The notes below the pieces were generated by a model. It was not told where the DNA came from. It was given only the letters and a program-made list of their open reading frames with translations, and ran no database searches. DNA of 8,327 nt from SIG603 sp964369215 (GTDB lineage: Bacteria > Bacillota > Clostridia > Oscillospirales > Acutalibacteraceae). Below, one piece after another: positions 1 through 6,542 of this stretch. A program made the position numbers and the translations under genes. Location of the stretch: NCBI GenBank assembly GCA_964369215.1, contig CAYJEZ010000107.1, forward strand, positions 1 through 8,327, read 5' to 3'. Positions within the stretch are counted from its first letter, which is position 1. Every line of letters begins with the position of its first letter.

Positions 1-2
1 AA

Positions 3-1868
3 GAGAACCCAATTTTAATAGATAAATATTTAGCTGGTAGAGAGATAGAAGTTGATGCAATTTGCGACGGAGAGAATGTTTTAATTCCAGGAATTATAGA
101 GCATGTTGAGAGAACCGGTGTTCACTCAGGAGACAGTATAGCTGTTTACCCTCCTGTACATGTAGACGATAATTTATCTAACGAGCTTTATGAAATTACA
201 AAAAGAATTTGCTTGGCTTTAGATGTAAAAGGCCTTGTTAATATTCAGTACGTACTGCACCAAGGAGAGGTTTACATTATAGAGGTTAACCCTCGTGCTT
301 CTCGTACAGTTCCTTACATTAGCAAAGTTACTGGTGTACCAATGTGCGATATTGCAACTAGAGTAAGTGTAGGGCAAAAATTGCCAGATTTAGGCTATAA
401 TGAGCCTATAGCTAAAATTCCACCTTATTTTGCTGTTAAAGTACCGGTGTTCTCATTTGAGAAGTTAATAGACTTAGATACACACCTAGGCCCTGAGATG
501 AAATCTACTGGCGAGGTTTTAGGAATAGGCAGAAACTTAAAAGAGGCACTTTACAAAGGTTTAGTGGCAGCAGGCTACAAAATGCATAAAGAGGGTATAG
601 TGTTTATTACTGTTCGCGATAACGACAAGCAAGAGATTTGTACAGTTGCAAAAGAATATGAAAAACTAGGATTTAGCATATATGCAACAGAGGGTACTGC
701 AAAAGCTTTGTCAGATTACGGTGTTGCAGTTAAGTCAGTATCCAAAATTCACCAAAGCGGTGAAAATAACACTATGTCTCTATTAGAGAGTGGCAAGGTT
801 TCTTACATCATCTCTACATCAGAGGGCGGACGCGACCCAAAAGCCGACGAAGTGAAAATGAGAAGAAAAGCTTGTTTACTAGGCATTCCTTGCTTAACTT
901 CTATAGATACAGCTGCGGCTTTAGTGGATAGCTTAAAGTCTGGCCACACAGAGTTTAATACAGAAATTATAGACATAAACAACCTAAGAGAAGTTAGAAT
1001 GAAACTTAACTTCACAAAAATGCAAGGTTGCGGAAATGACTATATTTATCTAAACTGTTTTGACAACAAAGCGACAGGTGGTCTTCCGTTAGAGTCTCCT
1101 GAGTCATTATCTATATTTATATCAGACAGACATTTTGGTGTAGGCGGTGACGGAGTTGTTCTTATTCTTCCTTCAGAAGTTGCAGACGCTAAAATGAGAA
1201 TGTTTAACCTTGACGGCAGCGAGGGTAAAATGAGCGGTAACGCTATTCGTTGTGTTGCCAAATATTTGTATGATAATAAAATGGTTGATAATAAAATTGT
1301 TCATATCGAGACATTATCAGGAATAAAACAACTTGAGTTAATTACACAAAACAATGAGGTTAGCTCGGTTAAAGTCGATATGGGCAAAGCTGACTTTAAC
1401 GCTAAAAGTATTCCTGTAAATTTAAACTGCGATGAAGTGGTAAACGAAGAGATAACGACATCTAAAGGCAATTTCAAAGTTACCTGTGTTTCAATGGGTA
1501 ACCCACATGCAGTTGTTTTTGATTGGGATAAGGGTGTTAGCCTTGATAATTTAGATGTTCACGGCATTGGAAGCGCTATTGAGAATAATAAAATATTCCC
1601 TGATAAAGTAAATGTAGAGTTTGCTGAAATCATCTCTAAAGACCGTATGAAATTGCGTGTTTGGGAGAGAGGCAGTGGCGAGACTATGTCTTGTGGCACT
1701 TGCGCTTGCGCAGCCGTTGTAGCAGCTATTAAAGCAGGTTATTTCAAAAAAGATACCGATGTAACTGTTGAGCTAATTGGCGGAGAAATGGTTATTAAGT
1801 ACACCGATAACTCTATTTATTTAACAGGTGGTTGTACAAAAGTATTTGAGGGCGTAGTAGAGATTTAA
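3..1868 (+). CDS. carB-dapF: CarB C-terminal part fused in frame to complete DapF (5' end outside window)
   Basis: The reading frame is open from the left edge and has no stop until TAA at 1866-1868. The first 332 residues (3-998) match the end of the large subunit of carbamoyl-phosphate synthase, which makes carbamoyl phosphate from bicarbonate, ammonia and two ATP for pyrimidines and arginine. The end of the second ATP-grasp domain is visible (EVNPRASRTVPYISK, around 285-330). It is followed by the MGS-like allosteric domain (from about VFITVRDND at 600, with TSEGGRDPKADE near 815-850). About two thirds of CarB lies outside the window. From Met at 999 the chain continues as a full DapF of 289 residues, which converts LL- to meso-diaminopimelate for lysine and cell wall. 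Both are cytoplasmic enzymes of unrelated pathways. No stop or strong ribosome site lies between them. The family assignments are secure. Whether one fused protein is really made depends on a single-base question at the junction. A terminator follows 20 bp after the stop. Confidence 0.88.
   Translation, partial: ENPILIDKYLAGREIEVDAICDGENVLIPGIIEHVERTGVHSGDSIAVYPPVHVDDNLSNELYEITKRICLALDVKGLVNIQYVLHQGEVYIIEVNPRASRTVPYISKVTGVPMCDIATRVSVGQKLPDLGYNEPIAKIPPYFAVKVPVFSFEKLIDLDTHLGPEMKSTGEVLGIGRNLKEALYKGLVAAGYKMHKEGIVFITVRDNDKQEICTVAKEYEKLGFSIYATEGTAKALSDYGVAVKSVSKIHQSGENNTMSLLESGKVSYIISTSEGGRDPKADEVKMRRKACLLGIPCLTSIDTAAALVDSLKSGHTEFNTEIIDINNLREVRMKLNFTKMQGCGNDYIYLNCFDNKATGGLPLESPESLSIFISDRHFGVGGDGVVLILPSEVADAKMRMFNLDGSEGKMSGNAIRCVAKYLYDNKMVDNKIVHIETLSGIKQLELITQNNEVSSVKVDMGKADFNAKSIPVNLNCDEVVNEEITTSKGNFKVTCVSMGNPHAVVFDWDKGVSLDNLDVHGIGSAIENNKIFPDKVNVEFAEIISKDRMKLRVWERGSGETMSCGTCACAAVVAAIKAGYFKKDTDVTVELIGGEMVIKYTDNSIYLTGGCTKVFEGVVEI
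981..1001 (+). other. CarB-DapF junction; possible missing stop or single-base frameshift
   Basis: The frame reads N-N-L-R-E-V-R and then M-K-L-N-F-T-K-M, and the second part is a typical DapF N-terminus. There is almost no linker between the end of the CarB MGS domain and the DapF start. Both other frames have a stop exactly here: TAA at 985-987 and TAG at 995-997. Removing one base just before 985 would end CarB at that TAA and leave ATG 999 as a separate dapF start. Upstream of that ATG there is only a weak purine stretch (AAGAGAAG, 986-993). The sequence therefore fits either a true fusion made by a small indel or a sequencing or assembly error in a tightly packed carB-dapF pair. Confidence 0.6.
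999..1868 (+). other. dapF: Diaminopimelate epimerase module (DapF), possible independent start at 999
   Basis: This stretch encodes 289 residues, the normal length of a free DapF. Conserved motifs occur in order: QGCGNDY near the start, DRHFGVGGDG, FNLDGSEGKMSGNAIRC, MGNPHAVVF, NVEFAEI and WERGSGETMSCGTCACA. The second catalytic cysteine is present as Cys232 (codon 1692-1694). At the place of the first catalytic cysteine (family pattern [M/Q]-C-G-N-[G/A]) there is Ser79, codon AGC at 1233-1235. The Asn and Glu residues that bind substrate in the family appear intact. It is listed separately because, if the junction upstream is an error, this would be its own gene starting at ATG 999. Confidence 0.85.
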
Positions 1869-1888
1869 TCTTTATCCAAAAAATATAT

Positions 1889-1935
1889 AACTCTGTAGTT
1901 GCGAGAATTAACTTCTTGTAGCTACAGAGTTTTTT
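1889..1935 (+). terminator. Intrinsic terminator after carB-dapF
   Basis: AACTCTGTAG (1889-1898) and CTACAGAGTT (1922-1931) form a perfect 10-bp stem, with a short inner AGAA/TTCT pairing possible in the loop. The right arm runs into a T tract at 1930-1935. It starts 20 bp after the stop codon and separates carB-dapF from the proBA transcript. Confidence 0.88.
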
Positions 1936-1958
1936 CTTATTAATAAAAATAATAAATC

Positions 1959-1988
1959 TTTACATTTAGTGGTTTAATGTGTTAAAAT
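1959..1988 (+). promoter_or_regulatory. Predicted sigma-A promoter of proBA with extended -10
   Basis: TTTACA (1959-1964) lies 18 bp from TAAAAT (1983-1988). The -10 is preceded by TGT, which gives an extended -10 (TG-n). The predicted transcription start near 1995 falls inside the hyphenated palindrome TAATAA-CA-TTATTA (1991-2004). This is a prediction from pattern only; the region is A+T-rich, so the palindrome may be chance. Confidence 0.6.
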
Positions 1989-2010
1989 ACTAATAACATT
2001 ATTAATATAT

Positions 2011-2025
2011 GAGTGTTAAATATAT
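2011..2025 (+). repeat. 15-bp direct repeat ahead of proB (second copy at 2819-2833 ahead of proA)
   Basis: GAGTGTTAAATATAT occurs exactly here and again at 2819-2833, each time in the untranslated stretch before a pro gene. The second copy begins at the last base of the proB stop codon. A related GTGTTAAA also occurs at 1979-1986, overlapping the proB -10. It could be a regulatory or mRNA element shared by proB and proA, or chance in A+T-rich sequence. Confidence 0.35.
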
Positions 2026-2051
2026 AAATTAAGCTCATTTGGAGGCATTAT

Positions 2052-2819
2052 ATGAGAATTGTTGTTAAAGTAGGTACATCTACACTTACACATAAAACAG
2101 GTTTGTCAAATTTGAGATTAGTAGAGGCACTTTGCCATACGTTGTCAGACATAAAAAATGCAGGACACGAGGTAGTGTTGGTTTCATCAGGAGCAATAGG
2201 CATGGGAATGGGCAAGTTAATGCTTAAAGAGAGGCCTAAAGATATAAAAACAAAGCAAGCAGTTGCAGCTGTAGGTCAATGCGAGCTTATGTATAGGTAC
2301 GATGAGTTATTTGCAAAAGATAATCATACGGTTGCTCAGATATTATTAACTAACGAAGACGTGCAAGACGAAAAAAGGCGCACAAATATTGAGAACACTA
2401 TGTGTAGACTTCTTGAGCTTGGGGTACTACCTATTATTAATGAAAACGATACGGTAGCTACAGAAGAAATTGCGGTTGGAGACAATGATACATTAAGTGC
2501 TATAGTAGCAGTTAGCGTTAAAGCAGATTTACTTATTTTATTAACCGATATAGACGGGCTCTACTCTGCTAACCCTAAAACAGATGAGAATGCCAAATTC
2601 ATCAGTAAAGTAGAAACTATTACAGATGAACTTATGAAAGGAGCTCAAGGGGCAGGCAGTAAGCTAGGCACAGGCGGTATGATAACTAAGCTGATAGCCG
2701 CAAAAAAAGCTACTGCTAATGGGGTTGATGTTATTATTGCAAATGGCTCAAACCCAAACTTATTGTATGATATATTAGAGGGTAAAGAGGTAGGAACCCT
2801 TTTTGTTGCACAGAGATAG
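2052..2819 (+). CDS. proB: Glutamate 5-kinase, short form without PUA domain
   Basis: This enzyme phosphorylates L-glutamate with ATP to gamma-glutamyl phosphate, the first step of proline synthesis. The 255-residue protein is a single amino-acid-kinase domain: VKVGTS near residues 5-10, VSSGAIG at 44-50, INENDTV at 129-135, GDNDTLSA at 143-150, TDIDGLY at 165-171, and the GAGSKLGTGGMITK loop at 200-213. It ends just after the kinase fold, about 100 residues shorter than the E. coli enzyme. It therefore lacks the C-terminal PUA domain, a known shorter architecture of the family. ATG 2052 is supported by a strong GGAGG at 2041-2045 with 6 bp spacing. proA begins 39 bp after the stop, so the two are almost certainly one transcript. 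Proline feedback inhibition is usual for the family but cannot be judged here. Confidence 0.96.
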   Translation: MRIVVKVGTSTLTHKTGLSNLRLVEALCHTLSDIKNAGHEVVLVSSGAIGMGMGKLMLKERPKDIKTKQAVAAVGQCELMYRYDELFAKDNHTVAQILLTNEDVQDEKRRTNIENTMCRLLELGVLPIINENDTVATEEIAVGDNDTLSAIVAVSVKADLLILLTDIDGLYSANPKTDENAKFISKVETITDELMKGAQGAGSKLGTGGMITKLIAAKKATANGVDVIIANGSNPNLLYDILEGKEVGTLFVAQR

Positions 2820-2858
2820 AGTGTTAAATATATTAATAATGAAAGGCAGTGTAATTAT

Positions 2859-4097
2859 ATGACCACAACCGAAATAATAAATAATGCCAAAAAAGCTAAG
2901 CCATTTATTGGTGCAAGTACTACAGAGCAAAAAAATAATTTTCTCATCTCAATTGCACAAAGTTTAAAAGACCATAGTAAAATAATAATTTCAGAGAATA
3001 AAAAAGATATAGAAAATGCTAGAGAGTATATATCAGATGTAATGATAGACAGATTAAGCCTTAATGAAGATAGAATTAATGCTATGTCAAATGCTATTTT
3101 AGAGCTTGTTGAACTACCCGACCCAATAGGTGAAGAGCTAGATAAAATCGAGCATAAAAATGGTATGATAATTAATAAGTTACGTGTGCCTATGGGTGTA
3201 GTAGCAATGATTTACGAAAGCAGGCCAAATGTTACAGCAGATGCAGCTGCACTTTGCATTAAAAGTGGTAATGCTTGTATACTGCGAGGAGGAAAAGAGG
3301 CTATAAACACAAATATAGCCATTGTCGACGCCATACAAAATGCTTTGGGTAATGAAAATAAAAACTTTGTTCAAATCATTACAGATACAAGCAGAAACAG
3401 TGCACAAGAGCTTATGAGCGCAAGAGGCTTTGTAGATTTGCTTATTCCTAGGGGTGGAGCTGGCCTTATTAAAGCTTGCGTCGAAAATGCTAAAGTGCCT
3501 TGTATAGAAACCGGAACTGGCATTTGCCATGTGTACATTGATAAATATGCAGATGAAAAAAAGGCAATAGATATTTTATTAAATGCAAAAACTAGCAGAC
3601 CTTCGGTATGCAATGCGGCTGAAGTTTGTTTGGTTCACAAAGACATTGCTAGCTCTTTTTTGCCTAAAATGCAAATTGCTTTAAACAAACATAATGTCGA
3701 GCTTAGAGCATGCGAAAACAGCTTAATTTATTTAAAACCTAACTGTGTAAAAAAAGCAGAATCAGTAGATTTTGATACTGAATTTTTAGATTATATTTTA
3801 GCTGTAAAAATTGTTGACAGTATCGAAGAGGCAGTCAGTCATATTTCTTTACATTCAACTGGGCATAGCGAGGCAATAATTAGCGAAGATAAAAAATCGC
3901 AAAACTACTTTGTGCAAAATGCAGATAGTTCAGCGGTATATATAAATGCGTCTACTAGATTTACAGATGGCGGAGAGTTTGGTTTAGGCTGTGAAATCGG
4001 CATATCTACGCAAAAGCTAGGTGCAAGAGGACCTATGGGGTTAAAAGAAATAACCAGTTACAAATATTGTATTATTGGAGATGGGCAAGTAAGATAG
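2859..4097 (+). CDS. proA: Gamma-glutamyl phosphate reductase (glutamate-5-semialdehyde dehydrogenase)
   Basis: This enzyme reduces gamma-glutamyl phosphate with NADPH to glutamate-5-semialdehyde, which cyclises to pyrroline-5-carboxylate. It acts directly after ProB, possibly in a complex with it. The 412 residues are the standard ProA length. Visible family signatures are VPMGVVAMIYESRPN (near 110-124), ILRGGKEAINTN, LIPRGGAGLI, the catalytic cysteine Cys251 in RPSVCNAAEV, and FGLGCEIGISTQKLGARGPM followed by GLKEITSYKY at the C-terminus. ATG 2859 has an imperfect GAAAGG at 2840-2845, about 13 bp upstream, so translation may be partly coupled to proB. proC, the last step, is not in the window. 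No hairpin with a T tract is visible after the gene, so readthrough toward helD is possible. Confidence 0.96.
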   Translation: MTTTEIINNAKKAKPFIGASTTEQKNNFLISIAQSLKDHSKIIISENKKDIENAREYISDVMIDRLSLNEDRINAMSNAILELVELPDPIGEELDKIEHKNGMIINKLRVPMGVVAMIYESRPNVTADAAALCIKSGNACILRGGKEAINTNIAIVDAIQNALGNENKNFVQIITDTSRNSAQELMSARGFVDLLIPRGGAGLIKACVENAKVPCIETGTGICHVYIDKYADEKKAIDILLNAKTSRPSVCNAAEVCLVHKDIASSFLPKMQIALNKHNVELRACENSLIYLKPNCVKKAESVDFDTEFLDYILAVKIVDSIEEAVSHISLHSTGHSEAIISEDKKSQNYFVQNADSSAVYINASTRFTDGGEFGLGCEIGISTQKLGARGPMGLKEITSYKYCIIGDGQVR

Positions 4098-4297
4098 AAC
4101 TAGATTTTGTTAAGTTAATATTAAAATACTCTTATATTTCTTTTTCCTACCGTACCAAAGCTTTAAATACCGACTAGGCAACAACCGTGTAAGCATTGTG
4201 CTACATATTAGGGCGTGTATGAAATTTGATAAATGCAGTTGTTTTCACCGTAATAAAACCACCGATATTATATATAGCGGCCACATAAAATTTAACA
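4098..4297. other. Non-coding stretch between proA and helD, content not recognised
   Basis: No open frame of useful length, no tRNA and no riboswitch I can name is present. The first 45 bp are very A/T-rich and contain no clear terminator. From about 4147 to 4285 the base composition is more mixed than in the flanks. This part holds short internal similarities: CACCG twice around 4247-4265, GCAACAAC near 4179 against GTTGTT near 4239, and the palindrome AAAGCTTT near 4157. Read on the minus strand, one frame from about 4265 to 4145 gives protein-like pieces broken by three stops (for example FHTRPNM, HNAYTVVA, SVFKALVR). That could be a decayed gene, a dispersed intergenic repeat, or chance. 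Confidence 0.3.
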
Positions 4298-4376
4298 TTG
4301 CCAAATTAGGTTAATGCCACTATCTTTTATAAACAGTAATTAAGTATCTGACTTAATATTCATTTAATTTTATAAC
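4298..4376 (+). promoter_or_regulatory. Two candidate promoters for helD
   Basis: Candidate P1 is TTGCCA (4298-4303), 17 bp, TATCTT (4321-4326). Candidate P2 is CTGACT (4348-4353), 17 bp, TATAAC (4371-4376). P2 would start transcription near 4383, inside the inverted repeat at 4378-4396. The sequence alone does not decide between them. Confidence 0.4.
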
Positions 4377-4377
4377 T

Positions 4378-4396
4378 CCACGTGTTTTACACGTGG
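4378..4396. promoter_or_regulatory. 19-bp perfect inverted repeat upstream of helD (possible operator or 5' mRNA hairpin)
   Basis: CCACGTGT and ACACGTGG are separated by TTT, an 8-bp perfect and G+C-rich dyad in an otherwise A/T-rich leader. It lies 2 bp after the -10 of candidate P2 and 15 bp before the AAGGAG of helD. There is no T tract, so it is not a terminator on the plus strand. Its position suits a repressor-binding site, or a hairpin at the very 5' end of the mRNA that stabilises it or affects ribosome access. Confidence 0.5.
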
Positions 4397-4410
4397 ATAT
4401 CTATTTCTAA

Positions 4411-4428
4411 AAGGAGTTGTTTTTATTG
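4411..4428 (+). promoter_or_regulatory. Ribosome binding site and TTG start of helD
   Basis: AAGGAG at 4411-4416 is followed after 9 bp by TTG at 4426-4428. The earlier in-frame TTG at 4417 touches the Shine-Dalgarno and cannot be the start. The first ATG (4438) is 21 bp from it, which is too far. TTG 4426 is therefore the best start. Confidence 0.7.
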
Positions 4429-6438
4429 AGTTTGACTATGGATGAAATGAAAAAAGAAAAAGCTAAATTAAAAAATACTACAGAGGCAATTTCTTCTCTT
4501 CTAAAAGAAGTTGATATTAGCATTAACACATCATATGATAGTTCATTTGAATTTAGAAAATACTTATGGAACGACAGATTCGACATAGACCACTATGAAA
4601 TTTCAGTGGCAATGTCAAATATTAATAGTGATATGAGTAAAGCTCAAGAAATTGCAGAAAAAAGATACAAGTTACACAAATCTCTATCAAACCCATATTT
4701 TGCACGCATAGACTTTAAAACAGGTGACACAGAAAAGAAGTATTATATAGGTTTAAATGGGGTAATGAAAGATTATATTTTTCACGTGTATGATTGGAGA
4801 ACACCTGTGGCTAGTCTTTTTTATAATTGCGGATTAGGTCAAGCTTCTTTCGACGCTCCAAAAGGCGTTATATCAGGAGAAATTTCATTAAAAAGACAAT
4901 TTAAAATCGCTAATGGTAAAATAGAATTATGCTTTGACAGCAATTTAAATATTAATGATGAGTATTTACAAGATATATTATCTAATACATCTAGTAAGCA
5001 TATGGGCAGCATAGTTACTACCATTCAACAAGAGCAAAATCAAATTATAAGAAATATTACCGACAAAGTTCTGTTAGTCCAAGGAATAGCAGGTTCGGGT
5101 AAATCCTCAGTAGCACTTCACAGAATTGCTTATTTGCTTTATAAAGAGAAACATTTAACTTCGGCTAATGTTCTTATTTTTTCTCCCAATGATATTTTTT
5201 CAGAATACATCTCAAATGTATTGCCAGAGCTAGGAGAAGAAAATGTACTGCAAACTACTTTTAGTGATTTTGCTAAAGCTTTCGTAAAAGGCTTTAATAA
5301 AATAGAAAGCTTCAGTGAATTTATTGAGCGACATTATAATTCTAGAATATGCAAAAAAACTTACAACACCATAAAGTTCAAGTTTAGTGATGAATATACA
5401 AATGAACTAAATATTTTCTTAGCAAAACATACAACTGAAATCGCTTTTATAGAAGAAATTGAAATAAAAAATGGAATTTATAGCACCACTTTTCTGAATG
5501 AATTTATTCAAAAGACCTATATTCGATTGCCTCTAAATGAACGATTTATCAAAATAACAGAATTTATATGCGATGAGCAAAAAATATCTTACGGCCTTTA
5601 CGGAAAAGGAATCATAGATTTACTTAAAAGCAAAGTTGATAGAACAACTGATACATTATGTATATACAATTGCTTTTTAAGCGAAAAAATGTACAAAAAT
5701 ATAGAAAATCAAGATATTATTTACTATGAAGATTTACCCCCACTAATTTACACGCAGTTTTTTTTAAGTGGATATCCAAACACTGGTGACATAAAGCATG
5801 TTGTGATTGACGAAGCTCAAGATTACAATCTACTTCAATTTAGCTTACTTAAATCCCTCTTTAAAAATGCATCTTTCACTATTTTAGGCGATGTTAATCA
5901 AACTATTAATCCATATTTTCAATTCAGTTCTTTTAATATATTAAATAAAATTTTTAGTAATCTTGGTAAATACATTGAGCTTAATAAAACGTATAGGTCT
6001 AGCGAAGAGATTATCAAATATTCTAACACAATATTAAACCTTAAAAATGTTGTCTCAATACGTAAAAAAAACTCCAACCCTGTAGTATTAAGACGAGTAG
6101 ATAATAAAAATTTAGTTAACGCATTATCTTCTGACATAAAATCTTTACTCGAAAATGGCTTGAAAAAAATTGCTATAATATGTAAAAGCAATGAGCAAGC
6201 ATTATATATTGTTAAAATTATGTCTGGCAAAATAAAAAATATTCGTTATATAGATGATACGTATGTATATGACGAAAAACATATAATAGTTACACCTTCT
6301 TATTTATCAAAAGGTTTAGAGTTTGATGCAGTTATTTCTTACACAGATGAGACAAATAAATATGATAGTTCTGACAAACACTTGCTTTATGTAGTATGCA
6401 CTAGGGCACAACACTCATTAATTATATATAATCCTTAA
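4426..6438 (+). CDS. helD: HelD-type RNA polymerase recycling ATPase (UvrD/Rep-like superfamily 1)
   Basis: HelD proteins bind core RNA polymerase, push arms into its channels and use ATP to free it from stalled DNA or RNA complexes; some relatives give rifamycin tolerance. This 670-residue protein has the expected plan. First comes an N-terminal region likely to be helical (about 1-100) that forms the secondary-channel arm in known HelDs. Next is the HelD-typical VYDWRTPVASLFY (near 120-135). Walker A is GIAGSGKS (220-227), followed by VALHRIAYLLY, and a SPNDIFSEYISNVLPELG block. Walker B is VVIDEAQD (459-466), followed by TILGDVNQTINP, TYRS (522-525), TPSYLSKGLEFDAV, and the arginine motif VVCTRAQ with Arg660 near the C-terminus. 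It is about 100 residues shorter than B. subtilis HelD, mostly in the central region. It is a single-gene unit with its own leader and terminator. The exact HelD subclass is uncertain. Confidence 0.9.
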   Translation: MSLTMDEMKKEKAKLKNTTEAISSLLKEVDISINTSYDSSFEFRKYLWNDRFDIDHYEISVAMSNINSDMSKAQEIAEKRYKLHKSLSNPYFARIDFKTGDTEKKYYIGLNGVMKDYIFHVYDWRTPVASLFYNCGLGQASFDAPKGVISGEISLKRQFKIANGKIELCFDSNLNINDEYLQDILSNTSSKHMGSIVTTIQQEQNQIIRNITDKVLLVQGIAGSGKSSVALHRIAYLLYKEKHLTSANVLIFSPNDIFSEYISNVLPELGEENVLQTTFSDFAKAFVKGFNKIESFSEFIERHYNSRICKKTYNTIKFKFSDEYTNELNIFLAKHTTEIAFIEEIEIKNGIYSTTFLNEFIQKTYIRLPLNERFIKITEFICDEQKISYGLYGKGIIDLLKSKVDRTTDTLCIYNCFLSEKMYKNIENQDIIYYEDLPPLIYTQFFLSGYPNTGDIKHVVIDEAQDYNLLQFSLLKSLFKNASFTILGDVNQTINPYFQFSSFNILNKIFSNLGKYIELNKTYRSSEEIIKYSNTILNLKNVVSIRKKNSNPVVLRRVDNKNLVNALSSDIKSLLENGLKKIAIICKSNEQALYIVKIMSGKIKNIRYIDDTYVYDEKHIIVTPSYLSKGLEFDAVISYTDETNKYDSSDKHLLYVVCTRAQHSLIIYNP

Positions 6439-6444
6439 AATATG

Positions 6445-6490
6445 AAAGAAGCGGTTCTAACAAATTATTTCGCTTAGAACCGCTTCTTTT
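6445..6490. terminator. Bidirectional intrinsic terminator between helD and the convergent DUF4097 gene
   Basis: AAAGAAGCGGTTCTAA (6445-6460) pairs perfectly with TTAGAACCGCTTCTTT (6474-6489), a 16-bp stem with a 13-nt loop. It starts 6 bp after the helD stop. The plus strand ends in TTTT (6487-6490). On the minus strand the T run is only three bases, so termination should be stronger for helD than for the opposite gene. Confidence 0.88.
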
Positions 6491-6542
6491 ATACTCTCTA
6501 TTATTCAATTTTTATTGTAAATCTCAACAAGAATACAGTTTA

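Noticed and set aside
803..1261. Two minus-strand open frames inside the CarB-DapF gene
   Set aside because: They are antisense to conserved MGS and DapF motifs and are shadows of the real frame.
3180..3613. Two overlapping minus-strand open frames inside proA
   Set aside because: They lie entirely within a strongly conserved plus-strand gene, have no ribosome site and show no recognisable protein features.
4098..4416. A riboswitch or T-box before helD
   Set aside because: I looked for known cores (T-box TGG box, purine, glycine, cyclic-di-GMP, fluoride, preQ1) and saw none, and there is no terminator/antiterminator pair.
4839..6230. Minus-strand open frames of 61 and 103 codons inside helD
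   Set aside because: They lie opposite helD, one upstream of and overlapping the Walker A region, the other at the fourth motif, with no start signals.
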